Shown here piece after piece: positions 1 to 8,559 of a DNA stretch of 26,002 bases; within the stretch, counting starts at the first letter, position 1, and each line of letters opens with the position of its first letter. Location of the stretch: the NCBI GenBank assembly GCA_026419775.2, contig JAOPGA020000081.1, positions 1 through 26,002 of the forward strand, written 5' to 3'. The notes below the pieces were generated by a model that made no database searches, was not told the origin of the DNA, and saw only the letters and a list, made by a program, of their open reading frames with translations. Made by a program: the position numbers and the translations under genes. Origin of the DNA: Acrasis kona (lineage: Eukaryota; Heterolobosea; Eutetramitea; Acrasida; Acrasidae).

Positions 1-551
1 TGAGAAGACTCGATCTGACCCAAAAATTAGCATAACCTCAGTCGCAAAGACATGAGGTATTTAAACTTACCTGATTGGATCTCGCAGTGATCAAGAAGAC
101 TGTGGATTGACGTGGCGTCTCACATTGCACACTCGTGAGATACCTGTTACATCATCGTGGTTTTTAATCATGATGGTGGACAATAGAATTTTTGATAGGC
201 TGGGTTTTTCCCGGCACAGATAGAACAAAAGAATTTCTAATACCTTGACTGATGTCAACGAAGTAAATCCTTCATTCGCCAAGTTCTACCGACCTAAAGG
301 ATACGCCATATTCTACGTTGGTGATTTAAAATGTGTTGATGCGATTTTGATTTGCTGGCCGGTTTTGTATCAAAGTTGAAAATGACATCTAGTGGATGAT
401 GATTCTTCTGCGGTGGAATTCGTCAATAATTTAATCCGATCAGAAATGATTGAAAATTCCTCATGTGAATCGGTGAGACTGTTCTTGTCTAACTTTGCCG
501 CAAATGTTTATTGATATAAAGAAGAGGAAGACTCTAATTTGCATTTGTAAT
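1..551. other. Left-edge region, no assignable gene
   Basis: I see no recognisable product here. The minus strand has an open stretch at 91-282 with no family resemblance. It also has a good donor-like site (CAG then GTAAGT) at about 65-73 that could end an exon, but the longer open frame stops before reaching it. The plus strand is closed in all frames. The region is best treated as intergenic, or as introns and decayed sequence belonging to a neighbour. Confidence 0.4.
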
Positions 552-673
552 TGTCACGGATGTCATCTGCATAAGATGATTAAGATTTGAATCTTATGTT
601 GGTCCTATCACATAATTGTGAGAAAAGAATGACGGTTAATAGCACAATTGTCCCCGAACTGGTATTGACACCA
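552..673 (+). repeat. Dispersed direct repeat, left copy
   Basis: Positions 552-587 and 621-673 match 23676-23711 and 23714-23766 almost base for base. The left copy carries about 33 extra bases (588-620) that the right copy lacks. Both copies are in the same orientation, 23 kb apart. The similarity stops at 673/674, just where GH31-like coding sequence becomes recognisable. The repeat may be a mobile-element end or a small segmental duplication. Confidence 0.85.
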
Positions 674-1044
674 ACGGCGAGGCAGTGAGCAATGGAAGCG
701 AATGGAGGGTTTTACGAGCACCATGGGATCATTTACCTCTTCATATTAGGAGCGGTAGTATTATCGTCAAGAATACTCCAGCGCTCACCAGCGCACAAAC
801 AAAAAAGAACCCAATTGGGTTGTTGGTGGCTCTGAGCGATACTTTGGATGATTTGTTGGGTAGTTTGTATCTGGATGATGGCGACTCCTTGAATACTGTT
901 GATCTGGGCAAGTATACTTTGATTACTTATAGAAGCGTCTATCAGGGTGGTAATCGAAATGTTTTTAGGTTACAGAACGAGATTTTAAACCTTGGATATA
1001 CACAGTCGAGTAATACCATTGATCGTATTATTGTGTATGGGTGA
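664..1044 (+). pseudogene. C-terminal fragment of a GH31 alpha-glucosidase
   Basis: The reading frame runs to TGA at 1042-1044 and encodes the end of a glycoside hydrolase family 31 protein (lysosomal alpha-glucosidase, maltase or sucrase-isomaltase type). These enzymes release glucose from alpha-glucosides. The family signature is a stretch resembling 'PLHIRSGSII', then 'PALTSAQTKKNPIGLLVAL', then 'LYLDDGDSL', in the order seen in the domain after the catalytic barrel. The catalytic Asp residues lie in the missing upstream part. About 125 codons remain of a family that usually has 800-1000. The frame opens only at 643, with no ATG or clear acceptor, and begins at the edge of the dispersed repeat. 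It could be the last exon of a gene whose upstream exons are outside the window, but the repeat junction suggests truncation. The family call is strong; functional status is unknown. Confidence 0.75.
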
Positions 1045-1059
1045 CAATGTGAATTTACA

Positions 1060-1816
1060 TGGTCAATACCATTGCCGTCATTTCTCGTGCATCCTGTTGT
1101 GGAGATCCTCACAATCAATTGCCTGTTGATTGTTGTAGCTTGCTTTTGCAGCCTGAATGCCCTTAATTGTGGTGAGAGATTCTGATGATTCTTGAGTTTG
1201 CTGGCACGCCTTCCTGTTTGCTTCAGCAGCAGCTTCTTCATGTTCTGAGAGTTTCTGCTTTGGCTCCTCATCAGGCTCTGTGCCACTATCATCACTAAAA
1301 ACTTTCTTTACCACATTATCACATTTACTACTCCCCCGTCCAGTGCTTGTTTTTTTATTCGCTGTAGTCGTTAAACTTCACACAGCATTCTTTATTGTCT
1401 TTTCAGAGCTTCCATATGTTTTTATAATGTTCTTAACCTCCACACTCTGTAAGGTTTTAGCCCAAGACTTCTTGCCACCCTGATGAACATGAACAATTTT
1501 TGCTTTCACATCATTTGGCAGACGGAACCTTTTCTTTTTTGGCTGTTTGACTGCTCTGTCATCCTCATCCACACTTTCATCAGAAGACTCAATATCACGC
1601 TTTGATTGACTTGTCCTCTTTGTGCCTCTCTGAGAATTTGATTGGCTATTATGTGGAGCATGAGCTTTAGGTGTTTGTGTTGCATCCAATTCCGGTAGAA
1701 GACATAATTGCTGCTGCTTCCTCTTCTGTTAATCGCATGTTGTAAGCGGTTTGAGGCGATGGTGGACGATCTTCATCAGAAGAAGAGCTTTGTCTGTGTG
1801 TGTCTGATTGATCCAT
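1060..1816 (-). pseudogene. Charged nuclear-type accessory protein of the Harbinger-like locus (broken)
   Basis: Read from an ATG at 1816-1814, the protein has a Ser/Asp-rich start (SSSSDEDRPPSP), a Glu/Ala stretch, a basic cluster (KQPKKKRFRLP) that could be a nuclear localisation signal, a segment around 'KIVHVHQGGKKSWAKTL', and a Glu/Ala/Lys-rich probable coiled coil. It ends near 'NDGNGIDHVNS'. The coding frame is broken by a one-base shift near 1690-1700, an in-frame TGA at 1378-1380 with coding character on both sides, and a one-base shift near 1081 that separates the conserved tail. Its start lies about 110 bases from the start of the divergent transposase. PIF/Harbinger elements commonly carry a second DNA-binding gene, so an accessory role is inferred from context. 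I do not recognise a named domain. The tail is shared with the gene at 14877-15484. Confidence 0.5.
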
Positions 1817-1928
1817 CTTTTGCTTAGATAATATATTCGAAGTCCGGAATCTGATCATCCTTCTAGTGCCCTGATTCTGTCATCATTACATATTTGTGCT
1901 TACTTTTATAGATAGTCAACTGGAAATC

Positions 1929-2855
1929 ATGAACAAAACCGAAAAATTGAATGCGATCAAAGCAGCCCTCCTTTGTGCAATTCTTTTTGAGATGAGCACA
2001 ATTGAAGATGAAGAGGCCTATATTAGTTACCCTTTATTCATTGAGGACGCAGCAAAATAGTGGAAAAGGGTTAGAAAGGGGGAAAGGTATTCAAAAAAAG
2101 AGGCGCACTCATCACAAAAGGTGTAGCAACTATCAGTATTTTACAAAGTTTCCATCACTCTTTCAGAAAAACACGCATCTTAGCCAAGCCCAGTTTGATT
2201 GTATTGTCAAAGATGCCGGAGATCAGAGAGTATGTTTTGAAAAAAACCAACATCTTATGTTTATTATATGAAGATATGGTTCTTTTGACTTTAATCTGGC
2301 TTGTAAAGTACAAGTCTTACTCTTTGCTATCTTTAATGTTTGGAGTGTCTGAGTATGTAATAAGCATGATAATCAATACAATGACAGAGGTGCTCTGTGC
2401 CTATTTTATGCAATATATCCCAAACAAACAAGCATCTACCACAACATTTTTGGTACAATACTCACTATGAAATGCACAGTATGGTGACACAATTACTAGT
2501 TGATTTTGACGGATATATTGTTGCCTTTGAAACTGGGTTTCCTGAATCAATACATGATTCAACACAAGCAAATCACAGCCATACTATTCGCAGCGCTATT
2601 GGGACAAATTTTGCACTAACTGATTCAGCTTACAGTGGACTTGACTTCTGTGTTGCAGGATATAAACCCTCACAACTCCAGGAGGACCCAAACAGAGTTG
2701 AGTTTGACCATATATTAAGGAGGGAGCAGAAGATTGTAGAGCACAATGGCTTTTTTAAAAAGTGCATGACAGTCAGCAAGAAAAAAGCATTTGAGCACTC
2801 AGTACTGCTTCACATTCGCTGCGTTGGCATGGCTTGTGGTTTGTATAACTTCTGA
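1929..2855 (+). pseudogene. PIF/Harbinger-like DDE transposase remnant
   Basis: Three frames join into one transposase-like protein. The N-terminal part runs from ATG 1929 and breaks at TAG 2058-2060, next to an A-run. It resumes one frame over ('FPSLFQKNTHLSQAQFDCIV'). A second break near 2230-2270 leads to 'LLTLIWLVKYKSYSLLSLMF', the helix-turn-helix type segment typical of HARBI1-like transposases. A third break near 2440 leads to the catalytic region: 'HSMVTQLLVDFDGYIVAFE', 'GFPESIHDS', 'LTDSAYSG', then 'REQKIVEHNGFFKK' and 'MACGLYNF'. The Asp of LTDSAYSG and the Glu of VEH fit the second and third acidic residues of the DDE_Tnp_4 triad. The first Asp, normally in an 'IDGT' block just before the YxxH segment, is not found, so that stretch is probably deleted. 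This copy should be inactive. Terminal inverted repeats were not identified. Confidence 0.8.
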
Positions 2856-3088
2856 AAGGCGTATGGGGAATTTTCTGTTAAGAAATTGGAAATGTAATAA
2901 AAAGTGCATTGTATTATAAATAAGAGGTTTTGTATTATATATGTACAATAAAATTAATACATGCCCATTGCATGCTTTATCAAAATGTAACAGCCAAAAG
3001 AGTTCTAATTAGTCTATATATATACTTGTACCATTGATATGATTAGTGACATTGAAATAAATATCATACTGCTTGTCAAATAATGCTT
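2856..3088. other. AT-rich spacer
   Basis: AT-rich sequence with AATAAA-like stretches (for example 2946-2953) that could serve as the 3' end of the upstream transposase. No open frame with coding character and no element terminus was recognised. Confidence 0.4.
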
Positions 3089-3265
3089 TCATTCTTTGAC
3101 AACTGAAGACCCTTTACATTTTGATTCAAACTTGACTTTTATATCATCAAGTGTCATTTGTGACATAAAGAGATGATCTTTCATCAAAGGAGTATCTTCT
3201 GTTGTGATATTATTATGAGGATTGAGATAATTATCAGTTATTATATCATTAAAAGATAAAATAAT
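3089..3265 (-). CDS. Possible terminal exon, unknown protein
   Basis: The minus strand is open for about 58 codons, ending at TGA (3091-3089). The encoded stretch has ordinary protein composition, including 'NITTEDTPLMKDHLFMSQM' and 'DDIKVKFESKCKGSS', rather than the Phe/Ile/Leu-rich look of AT-rich noise. It has no ATG at its upstream edge, so it would be a 3' exon or a fragment. No family is recognised. The foldback repeat at 3278-3393 lies just upstream and may have separated it from the rest of its gene. Confidence 0.3.
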   Translation of the reverse strand: MILSFNDIITDNYLNPHNNITTEDTPLMKDHLFMSQMTLDDIKVKFESKCKGSSVVKE

Positions 3266-3277
3266 TCACTAAAATTG

Positions 3278-3393
3278 ATAGTTTTTTTATTTCCACACGA
3301 GTGCGACAAAGAATCGAACGAGTGAGGAACAAGCGAAGCGAGTGACGAAAGAGAGAGAATCTTTGTAAACGAGGGCAGAAATAAAAAAACTAT
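3278..3393. repeat. Imperfect foldback (MITE-like) repeat
   Basis: Positions 3278-3293 (atagtttttttatttc) are the perfect reverse complement of 3378-3393. Inside them 3306-3315 pairs with 3357-3366 with one mismatch. The intervening 40 or so bases are unusually rich in CpG and 'cgag/gcga' words for this AT-rich DNA. The size (116 bp) and structure fit a small foldback element or a hairpin-forming regulatory region just upstream of the tyrosine recombinase. No target duplication was confirmed. Confidence 0.6.
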
Positions 3394-3453
3394 GTCTATA
3401 TCGAATGTATTCATCATATATAGTAGTTCAAATATATTCAACTACAAACTACA

Positions 3454-4858
3454 ATGACCAACAGACAGAACATACATGAGGAGTAACTAGCCAACAACTG
3501 TGTATATATTCCACGTGGAACTACCTATGCCGAATCAGAACAAATAAAAGACAAGACATTTAACGAAATGGTAGAAATTTGAGGTGGCAATGCTGATGTA
3601 CAAAGGATGAACACAGGGCCAGACAAATTTTATGGCACAAATGCTAATAGGCCAATATTATCAACAGCTAGTGGTAGGCCAACTAAAAGACAGAAGCTGT
3701 TGGAGATTTTGGATAATGTTACAGAGTCAGACAAAGATAGTTTGAAAGCTGGGACTTTGCCAACAGGTATAAATCCAAAGACACAGAAAACGTATGACAG
3801 CAATAATGAGTTGTGGTCCAAGTTTATCGTTGCATTTGATATACCAAAAGACGGTATACATACGTCTGACACAGTCGCTAGGTATATGGATTGGTTGAAG
3901 AAGCAAAATGTAAGTAATACAAGTTCCTACCACTCGGCACTGAACAATTTATTTCTTACAACAATCGGAAAAACCATACAAGAACTTCCAGGTTCAATAA
4001 GCGTGTCAAAGGTTTTAAAGGCACACAAGAAAATATATGACCTACAAAAGGCAGAGACAATAGATGCGGAGCTTATCTTCTACATTTTATTTTATTATCC
4101 AGAAGATGATGAGCATTTAACAGACAAAGTTGTTTTTTTATTGTTCATTATAATAGGGTTCAGAAGAAAGGAGGTTGCATTGCTACTATATGAGCAAGTG
4201 ACTATAGATGACGCGACAAAAGTCATTTACATACACTTCAACAAAACAAAAACAGGTCAGGCAGATGGTGTGTTTAATGCAATTCCAGAATCACCAGAAA
4301 TATGCCCATTTTGCTTGTTCACGGAACTTTGTCGAAGACATGTTCACGACGCCAAGGACACTATTGTTAATGGGAGTTTAGTTGGCAGAGTATTTAGACA
4401 CACCAAGAAAAAGCAGGGTGTTTTGTATTATAGTGAGAAGTCACCTATTGGAGAAAACACCGTTGCTGACATTTTCAAACGTATCTTGTTGAAATACAAG
4501 GAGAGATTACCGGAGGATGTGCAATGGGAGATTGAAAATAGGACTGCAACTAACAAGAGGAAACATCGTTATACAAAGCCTTGTGTTGGTATTGACAGGT
4601 ATACGTCGCATAGTGGGAAAAGATTGTTAGGTACTTTGATGGCAGAGAATGGGTATCAAGCAAGTCAAATTCAATCGATGCTCCGCCATAAAAACATGAA
4701 CATATCCCAGCAACTATTTCGCATATACCATCACGTTCATTAAAATCAATGTACTTTCAAAGTCTTTTAAATACAAAGTTGCATTTTGTTTGGACAATGT
4801 GGCTTCTGTTCCAATTGATCCAATAAAATTTCATCCCGGCCCTATCTCGTCAGTATGA
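3454..4858 (+). pseudogene. Crypton-like tyrosine recombinase, catalytic tyrosine lost by frameshift
   Basis: The longest uninterrupted part runs from ATG 3607 to TAA 4741-4743 (378 aa). In the same frame, coding-like sequence extends back to ATG 3454, interrupted only by TAA 3484-3486 and TGA 3580-3582. Numbering from 3607, box I is GFRRKEVALL with the probable catalytic Arg186, the Lys region is FNKTKTGQ (213-215), box II is YTSHSGKRL with His335, and the second His is H361 in MLRHKNMN. Box II has Lys where HxxR elements have Arg; many Crypton-type enzymes show HSGRR here, so this may be a substitution. The catalytic Tyr is expected nine residues after H361 but Leu370 is there. A Tyr codon at exactly that spacing exists in the next frame, which stays open to TGA 4856-4858, so a one-base gain in the CCC at 4706-4708 explains the loss. 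There is no reverse transcriptase beside it, which fits a Crypton rather than a DIRS element. Its 3' end overlaps a convergent gene by 28 bases. Confidence 0.8.
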
Positions 4859-6236
4859 ACAAGTTTATCATCATCATCCACAGTGTCAAAGTCCTGAATA
4901 TCATTTTTCTCTTTATGTCTTTTCAATAAGGAATTTGACGCTTTGAATGATTTGGTTTGTTCCTTTAAGATCTTGATAACTTCAAGGTAATTGTACTCAA
5001 GATGCTTAATAGATTTTTGAGTATCCACAAATTGAAAAAGTTTAACTTGACATGTAAATGAATCTGACACAATAAAAACGTACCTTCATCAGATTTTTGA
5101 TCCTCGGATGATGGTGTTGTGTTCCTAGTGGGTTGATTGTAATTTGACCATATCGCTTTGTGAAGTCTTCCGTCCTCTGAATCCTCCTCAAGGATTTTAA
5201 CCAACATGGGTATATGATTAAACAAATGTTTTATCGGCAAAGAAAGATTCAACACATATGGATATTTTACTGCAAACTCATATAATTGAATTTTCCTGTA
5301 AAATGTACTGCTCGAGCAGCCTGCGATCATGTGTTGGATTTCATGGAGTTGAAGGGTAAGCAATTCTTCATCACCCAAATCCAATGCTTTTTTGACTTTG
5401 GAGTTAACTTCTACATTGTTGTTTTTAATGTAGTCTTGGTAGCATCTCCTCCATGAACAAAATAACAAGAGCATAGTCTTTATCTTGTCGTCAGCTGTTG
5501 GATTTGGGTTCAACAAGTCTTTTTTTCGCCGACATTTTTAATGGCATTGTAGTATGCACCAATCATAATGTCAGATTGAAGAGTGCTTTTACTAGCGATT
5601 TGATGTTGAGAGCACAATTGAACATATCCCAACGCAAGACTGTCGCATCCACCATCTTCACATAATGTTGTACTGCTTACTGATTGTAATTTGGAGAGAA
5701 ATTCTCCAGCATTGTAAGCATCAACACTAACCTGGTTAAATGGTGCTGTTATGCGTGTCTAATATCTTAATTGCATTCTTTTTGTTTTCTGCCTCTACGT
5801 CAACCTTGGGATTTTTTTCTTCCGACTCGTCCTTGTCCTCCTCTTCTTTATCCTCCTCTTCCTCTTCTTCGTCCTCTTTGTCTTGTTTTTTTTTTGATAA
5901 TCTCTTTTTCGATTTTGAGTTATGTACAAGATCACACACGTGACCCATGAAATCTTCAAGGTTAGATCCAACCTCCATATCTTGATCACCCAGCTTTTTA
6001 AGGACTGTTAATGTTTCAGGATCATCGCCGCTAACACTGTAAGCTCCTTGAAGAACTGCGTTGCTTATTGTGTGTAATCGCTTTTTGTTGCACTGTACAA
6101 GCAACTTGACAATGTCCTCGACTGCTCTTACTCCCAATTTATTGTTTACATTTGTTAACAAAGTTGTTATTGTTTGTGATAACATTTTGTAGCTAAAGTT
6201 CTTTGTTTGAATGGTGGATGTCTTTTTGATTGCCAT
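4831..6236 (-). pseudogene. Acidic protein gene convergent with the recombinase (frame-broken)
   Basis: Read from ATG 6236, the product begins MAIKKTSTIQTKNF, has an Asn/Leu-rich N-terminal region of about 110 aa, a basic patch (SKSKKRLSKKKQ) and then a long Glu/Asp/Lys tract (about residues 119-155). That frame stops at about 5736, but the next frame is open from about 5763 to 5515 with good coding character ('SVDAYNAGEFLSKLQSVSS', 'QSDIMIGAYYNAIKNV'). A further shift at the T7 tract 5520-5526 leads to the third block ('LNPNPTADDKIKTMLLL', 'HEIQHMIAGCSSSTFYRK'). A final shift or 20-nt intron at 5064-5083 leads to the end ('DSFTCQVKLFQFVDTQKS' to 'DDDDKLVHTDEIGPG'). The joined length is about 450 aa. 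No domain is recognised. Its convergent overlap with the recombinase and similar decay suggest it may belong to the same mobile element, which is inference. Confidence 0.6.
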
Positions 6237-6578
6237 TGTATATTGTGTTTAGTCTTCTGTGCTGAGTTGTTTTGTAAAATTGCGCGCTTACCAACTCACT
6301 GTATTCTATAACATCAGTGTTTCGTATCAAATGTGTCGGAATAGTCTAATTGATCTATACGTCCATACCGATAAACAATACATAACACTAGAGCCATTGT
6401 ATGCAGCATACTTAGAAGTCGGAAGATGTAATTTACAACCACAATTACACATCAATCAAATGCACTATTGGTTGCAAATATGATGAATTCCTCAAACTAC
6501 ATATTTAATTACTATGAGATTTAAGTAAACGGTTTCATAGGGCGTAACAGAAGGTACATGTCATGGAAAATATCACAA
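6237..6578. other. Upstream region of the acidic gene
   Basis: This stretch precedes the ATG of the minus-strand gene and should hold its promoter. A plus-strand open stretch at 6259-6483 has no recognisable product and lies antisense to the presumed promoter. I see no repeat or element end here. Confidence 0.35.
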
Positions 6579-7449
6579 TTATAAATCAGCAAGAAGGTCA
6601 GCAGATAGTCTAGTCAGACACAGCACCGCGGATATACAAAAGACAAGAGAATGAGAATAGATACTTTGAGTGTCATTCAAAGTTTTCGTTGAACATTCAT
6701 TCCCACCCACTGAGAATATATATATAAAATAAGACAAATTTTTAAAAAGTTCTTCTTTATTGTTTTTACTGTATGTGTTAAAGTATCTACCCTCAGTTGC
6801 AAGCCGAGCTGATGCATTCTTGTCATGTGCACTACAAAATTTGAACATTTTCTGCATCACTAGCTACACCATCATGAAAAATGACAAGGCAGGAAATTAA
6901 ACAAATCTGTGAATAGCACTTTTCATAGTTGCAAAAATCACATAACTAGTAAAAATTATTGAAATTATTACAAATACATTTAATAATAAATACTAACCAC
7001 ATGTTTTTATAAATTTATCCTGGTAACCCTTCTTTTCTTGATCACTTGTCATATTGAACATGAACATCCATAACACTACTATCATGGTTGTATGATAATG
7101 TTACAGTGTTAATCAAATACTTGTGTTCATAACCTTTTTCTTTATGTATCTGAATTCCCTGTTCTATTCATCTGTGCCTCTAAACTGTCTGTAAAATGTA
7201 TTTGACATCTTCACCAGTGAATATATGCTTTGTAGTTCCAAATACTGGACTGTGTTTGATCTTTCCATTAAGACTGGTACTTATCCAATACTTATAAACA
7301 TCAGGTAAAATATATGTTTTTATGGAAAATCTATGGATTTTTTTGGTCTTGCCCTTGTTGCATAGCATTAACTGTTTGATTTTATTTGAGATCCATGTTG
7401 ATGTTTTATATATTCTGAAGTGTGAGTAGTACGTATAAAAACTGGTCAA
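6579..7449 (-). CDS. Possible multi-exon minus-strand gene, unknown
   Basis: Two coding-like stretches lie on the minus strand. At about 7180-7430 a segment rich in Lys and Thr ('KQLMLCNKGKTKKIHRFS', 'GTTKHIFTGEDVKYILQTV') begins after an acceptor-like CACACTTCAG and ends at a stop. At about 6740-6860 another segment reads 'KFCSAHDKNASARLATEGR' before turning into low-complexity sequence. Between them, near 6980-7060, a short stretch ('DQEKKGYQDKFIKTC') precedes a GTTAGT donor-like site. Given the short introns elsewhere, these could be exons of one or more genes, but I could not join them in frame. No family is recognised. Confidence 0.25.
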
Positions 7450-7480
7450 AAATGTAATAAATAAACCAACATCAAAGAAA

Positions 7481-7601
7481 AATTGATGTTTGTTGGTAAC
7501 CTACAACCTAGTCAATCAGGAGTTGAGTATAAATTCAATGGTCAAATATATTGTCCGCTTGAATTTTATTTTCTTTGGATACACCTCTGTTGTATATCGC
7601 T
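7481..7601 (+). repeat. Split direct repeat A1
   Basis: Starts aattgatgtttgttg and ends ttgtatatcgct. It matches 11362-11494 closely; A2 has about 12 extra bases including 'aacaaactgaag' and a two-base 'ac' insertion near the end. It marks the probable 5' end of the retrotransposon and likely carries its promoter, because gag begins 64 bases after it. Confidence 0.9.
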
Positions 7602-7664
7602 ATAATTTCACACGCATTCTTCACACAAGTTCACACAAGTTTTTCACTCAGTTTCAGTCAAACA

Positions 7665-8559
7665 ATGGTATCCAACAAGATCTCAGGTACTCCAAGAAAG
7701 ACACCACAATCTTCTAAGGTGTTAACTCCTGCGGGTAGTGCACTTAAGAAGGTTTCTGCCGCAACTAAGTTTATAGACAGAGAGTCTGTAGGGGATATAA
7801 AGGTATTAGAAGGGTTTTCGGTGCCTCAACTAAAGGCTACCATGGAGAAGTACAACATTCCTAAACCAAGGGGAAGTTGGCGACACTAATTTGGGCAGCG
7901 TGGTACCCCGATGAGGATTTCATTGAGGATCTCCCCGAAGAAAGTTTACAACACGACGGGCAGGTTGCCAAAAACCTTTTTTATACCCTGAACCAAAACA
8001 GGGATGCAGCCAACCCGAACAATGTAAGGTCGAGACATGATGGCCAGGATGCCCTAGTCGACGAGGTCTTTTCGTCCATCTCAAATCTGGACCAGAGGAC
8101 GCTTTCCGAATTTAAGGCTATTCAAGAACAGCAGCTTCTCCACGAGAAGCAACTTCAAGTATACAGGCAGGCACAGAATGATTCCATGAGGGAGGCGATG
8201 GTGTTACGCTCGTCCGACATACACAACATGGGATTATGTATCCGGACTGGTACGCGAACAATTTGTGCAAAGAATGCGGACAACCGGGTCACAAAGGATT
8301 TGAATGTCCTTTATTTTCGTGGAAGTACAATGGTACGGGTAGGGGTGCCCAACAACCATTTTCTTTAGGTAGAGGGATGGGTCGTGGATTTCGCCCAAGA
8401 TGGAACAACAATTTTGGGAACCAAGGATTCAACAATTCACAGAATGTTGGTGGACAAGGATTCAATTCAGGACAGAACAATGGATTCTTCTCAGGCGGTA
8501 GCGGTACAGATGGGCAGGGTAACAACCCTAACACATTCAACAACAATGGGAGAACATGA
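7665..8559 (+). pseudogene. gag: Gag-like protein with SAP-like region and CCHC zinc knuckle
   Basis: The likely start is ATG 7665, 64 bases after A1. The first part holds 'FSVPQLKATMEKYNIPKPRG' followed in the next frame by 'KLATLIWAAWYPDE', which together resemble a SAP motif (helix, PxxRGKKxxLI, helix), a DNA-binding fold. A Gln/Glu-rich region follows ('FKAIQEQQLLHEKQLQVYR'). The third part carries CKECGQPGHKGFEC, a perfect CX2CX4HX4C knuckle at 8266-8307, then a Gly/Asn/Phe-rich tail (RGMGRGFRPRWNNNFGNQ) that probably binds RNA. The protein is split by two one-base losses, in GGGG 7870-7873 and GGG 8230-8232; one extra G at each restores the frame. The stop (8557-8559) overlaps the pol ATG at 8546. 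Nucleic-acid packaging is the expected role. Whether the breaks are real mutations or base-calling errors is open. Confidence 0.75.

Noticed and set aside
91-282. Minus-strand ORF near the left edge
   Set aside because: Protein-like at first sight, but it stops before the nearby donor site and has no recognisable family; not enough for a gene call.
1378-1400. Short intron removing the in-frame TGA of the accessory gene
   Set aside because: GT-AG intervals of 20 and 22 nt exist around the TGA but neither keeps the frame, which is already continuous on both sides of the stop.
5740-5943. Plus-strand Ser-rich ORF
   Set aside because: It is the antisense of the Glu/Asp/Lys tract of the minus-strand acidic gene (tcctcctct runs); low complexity, not a gene.
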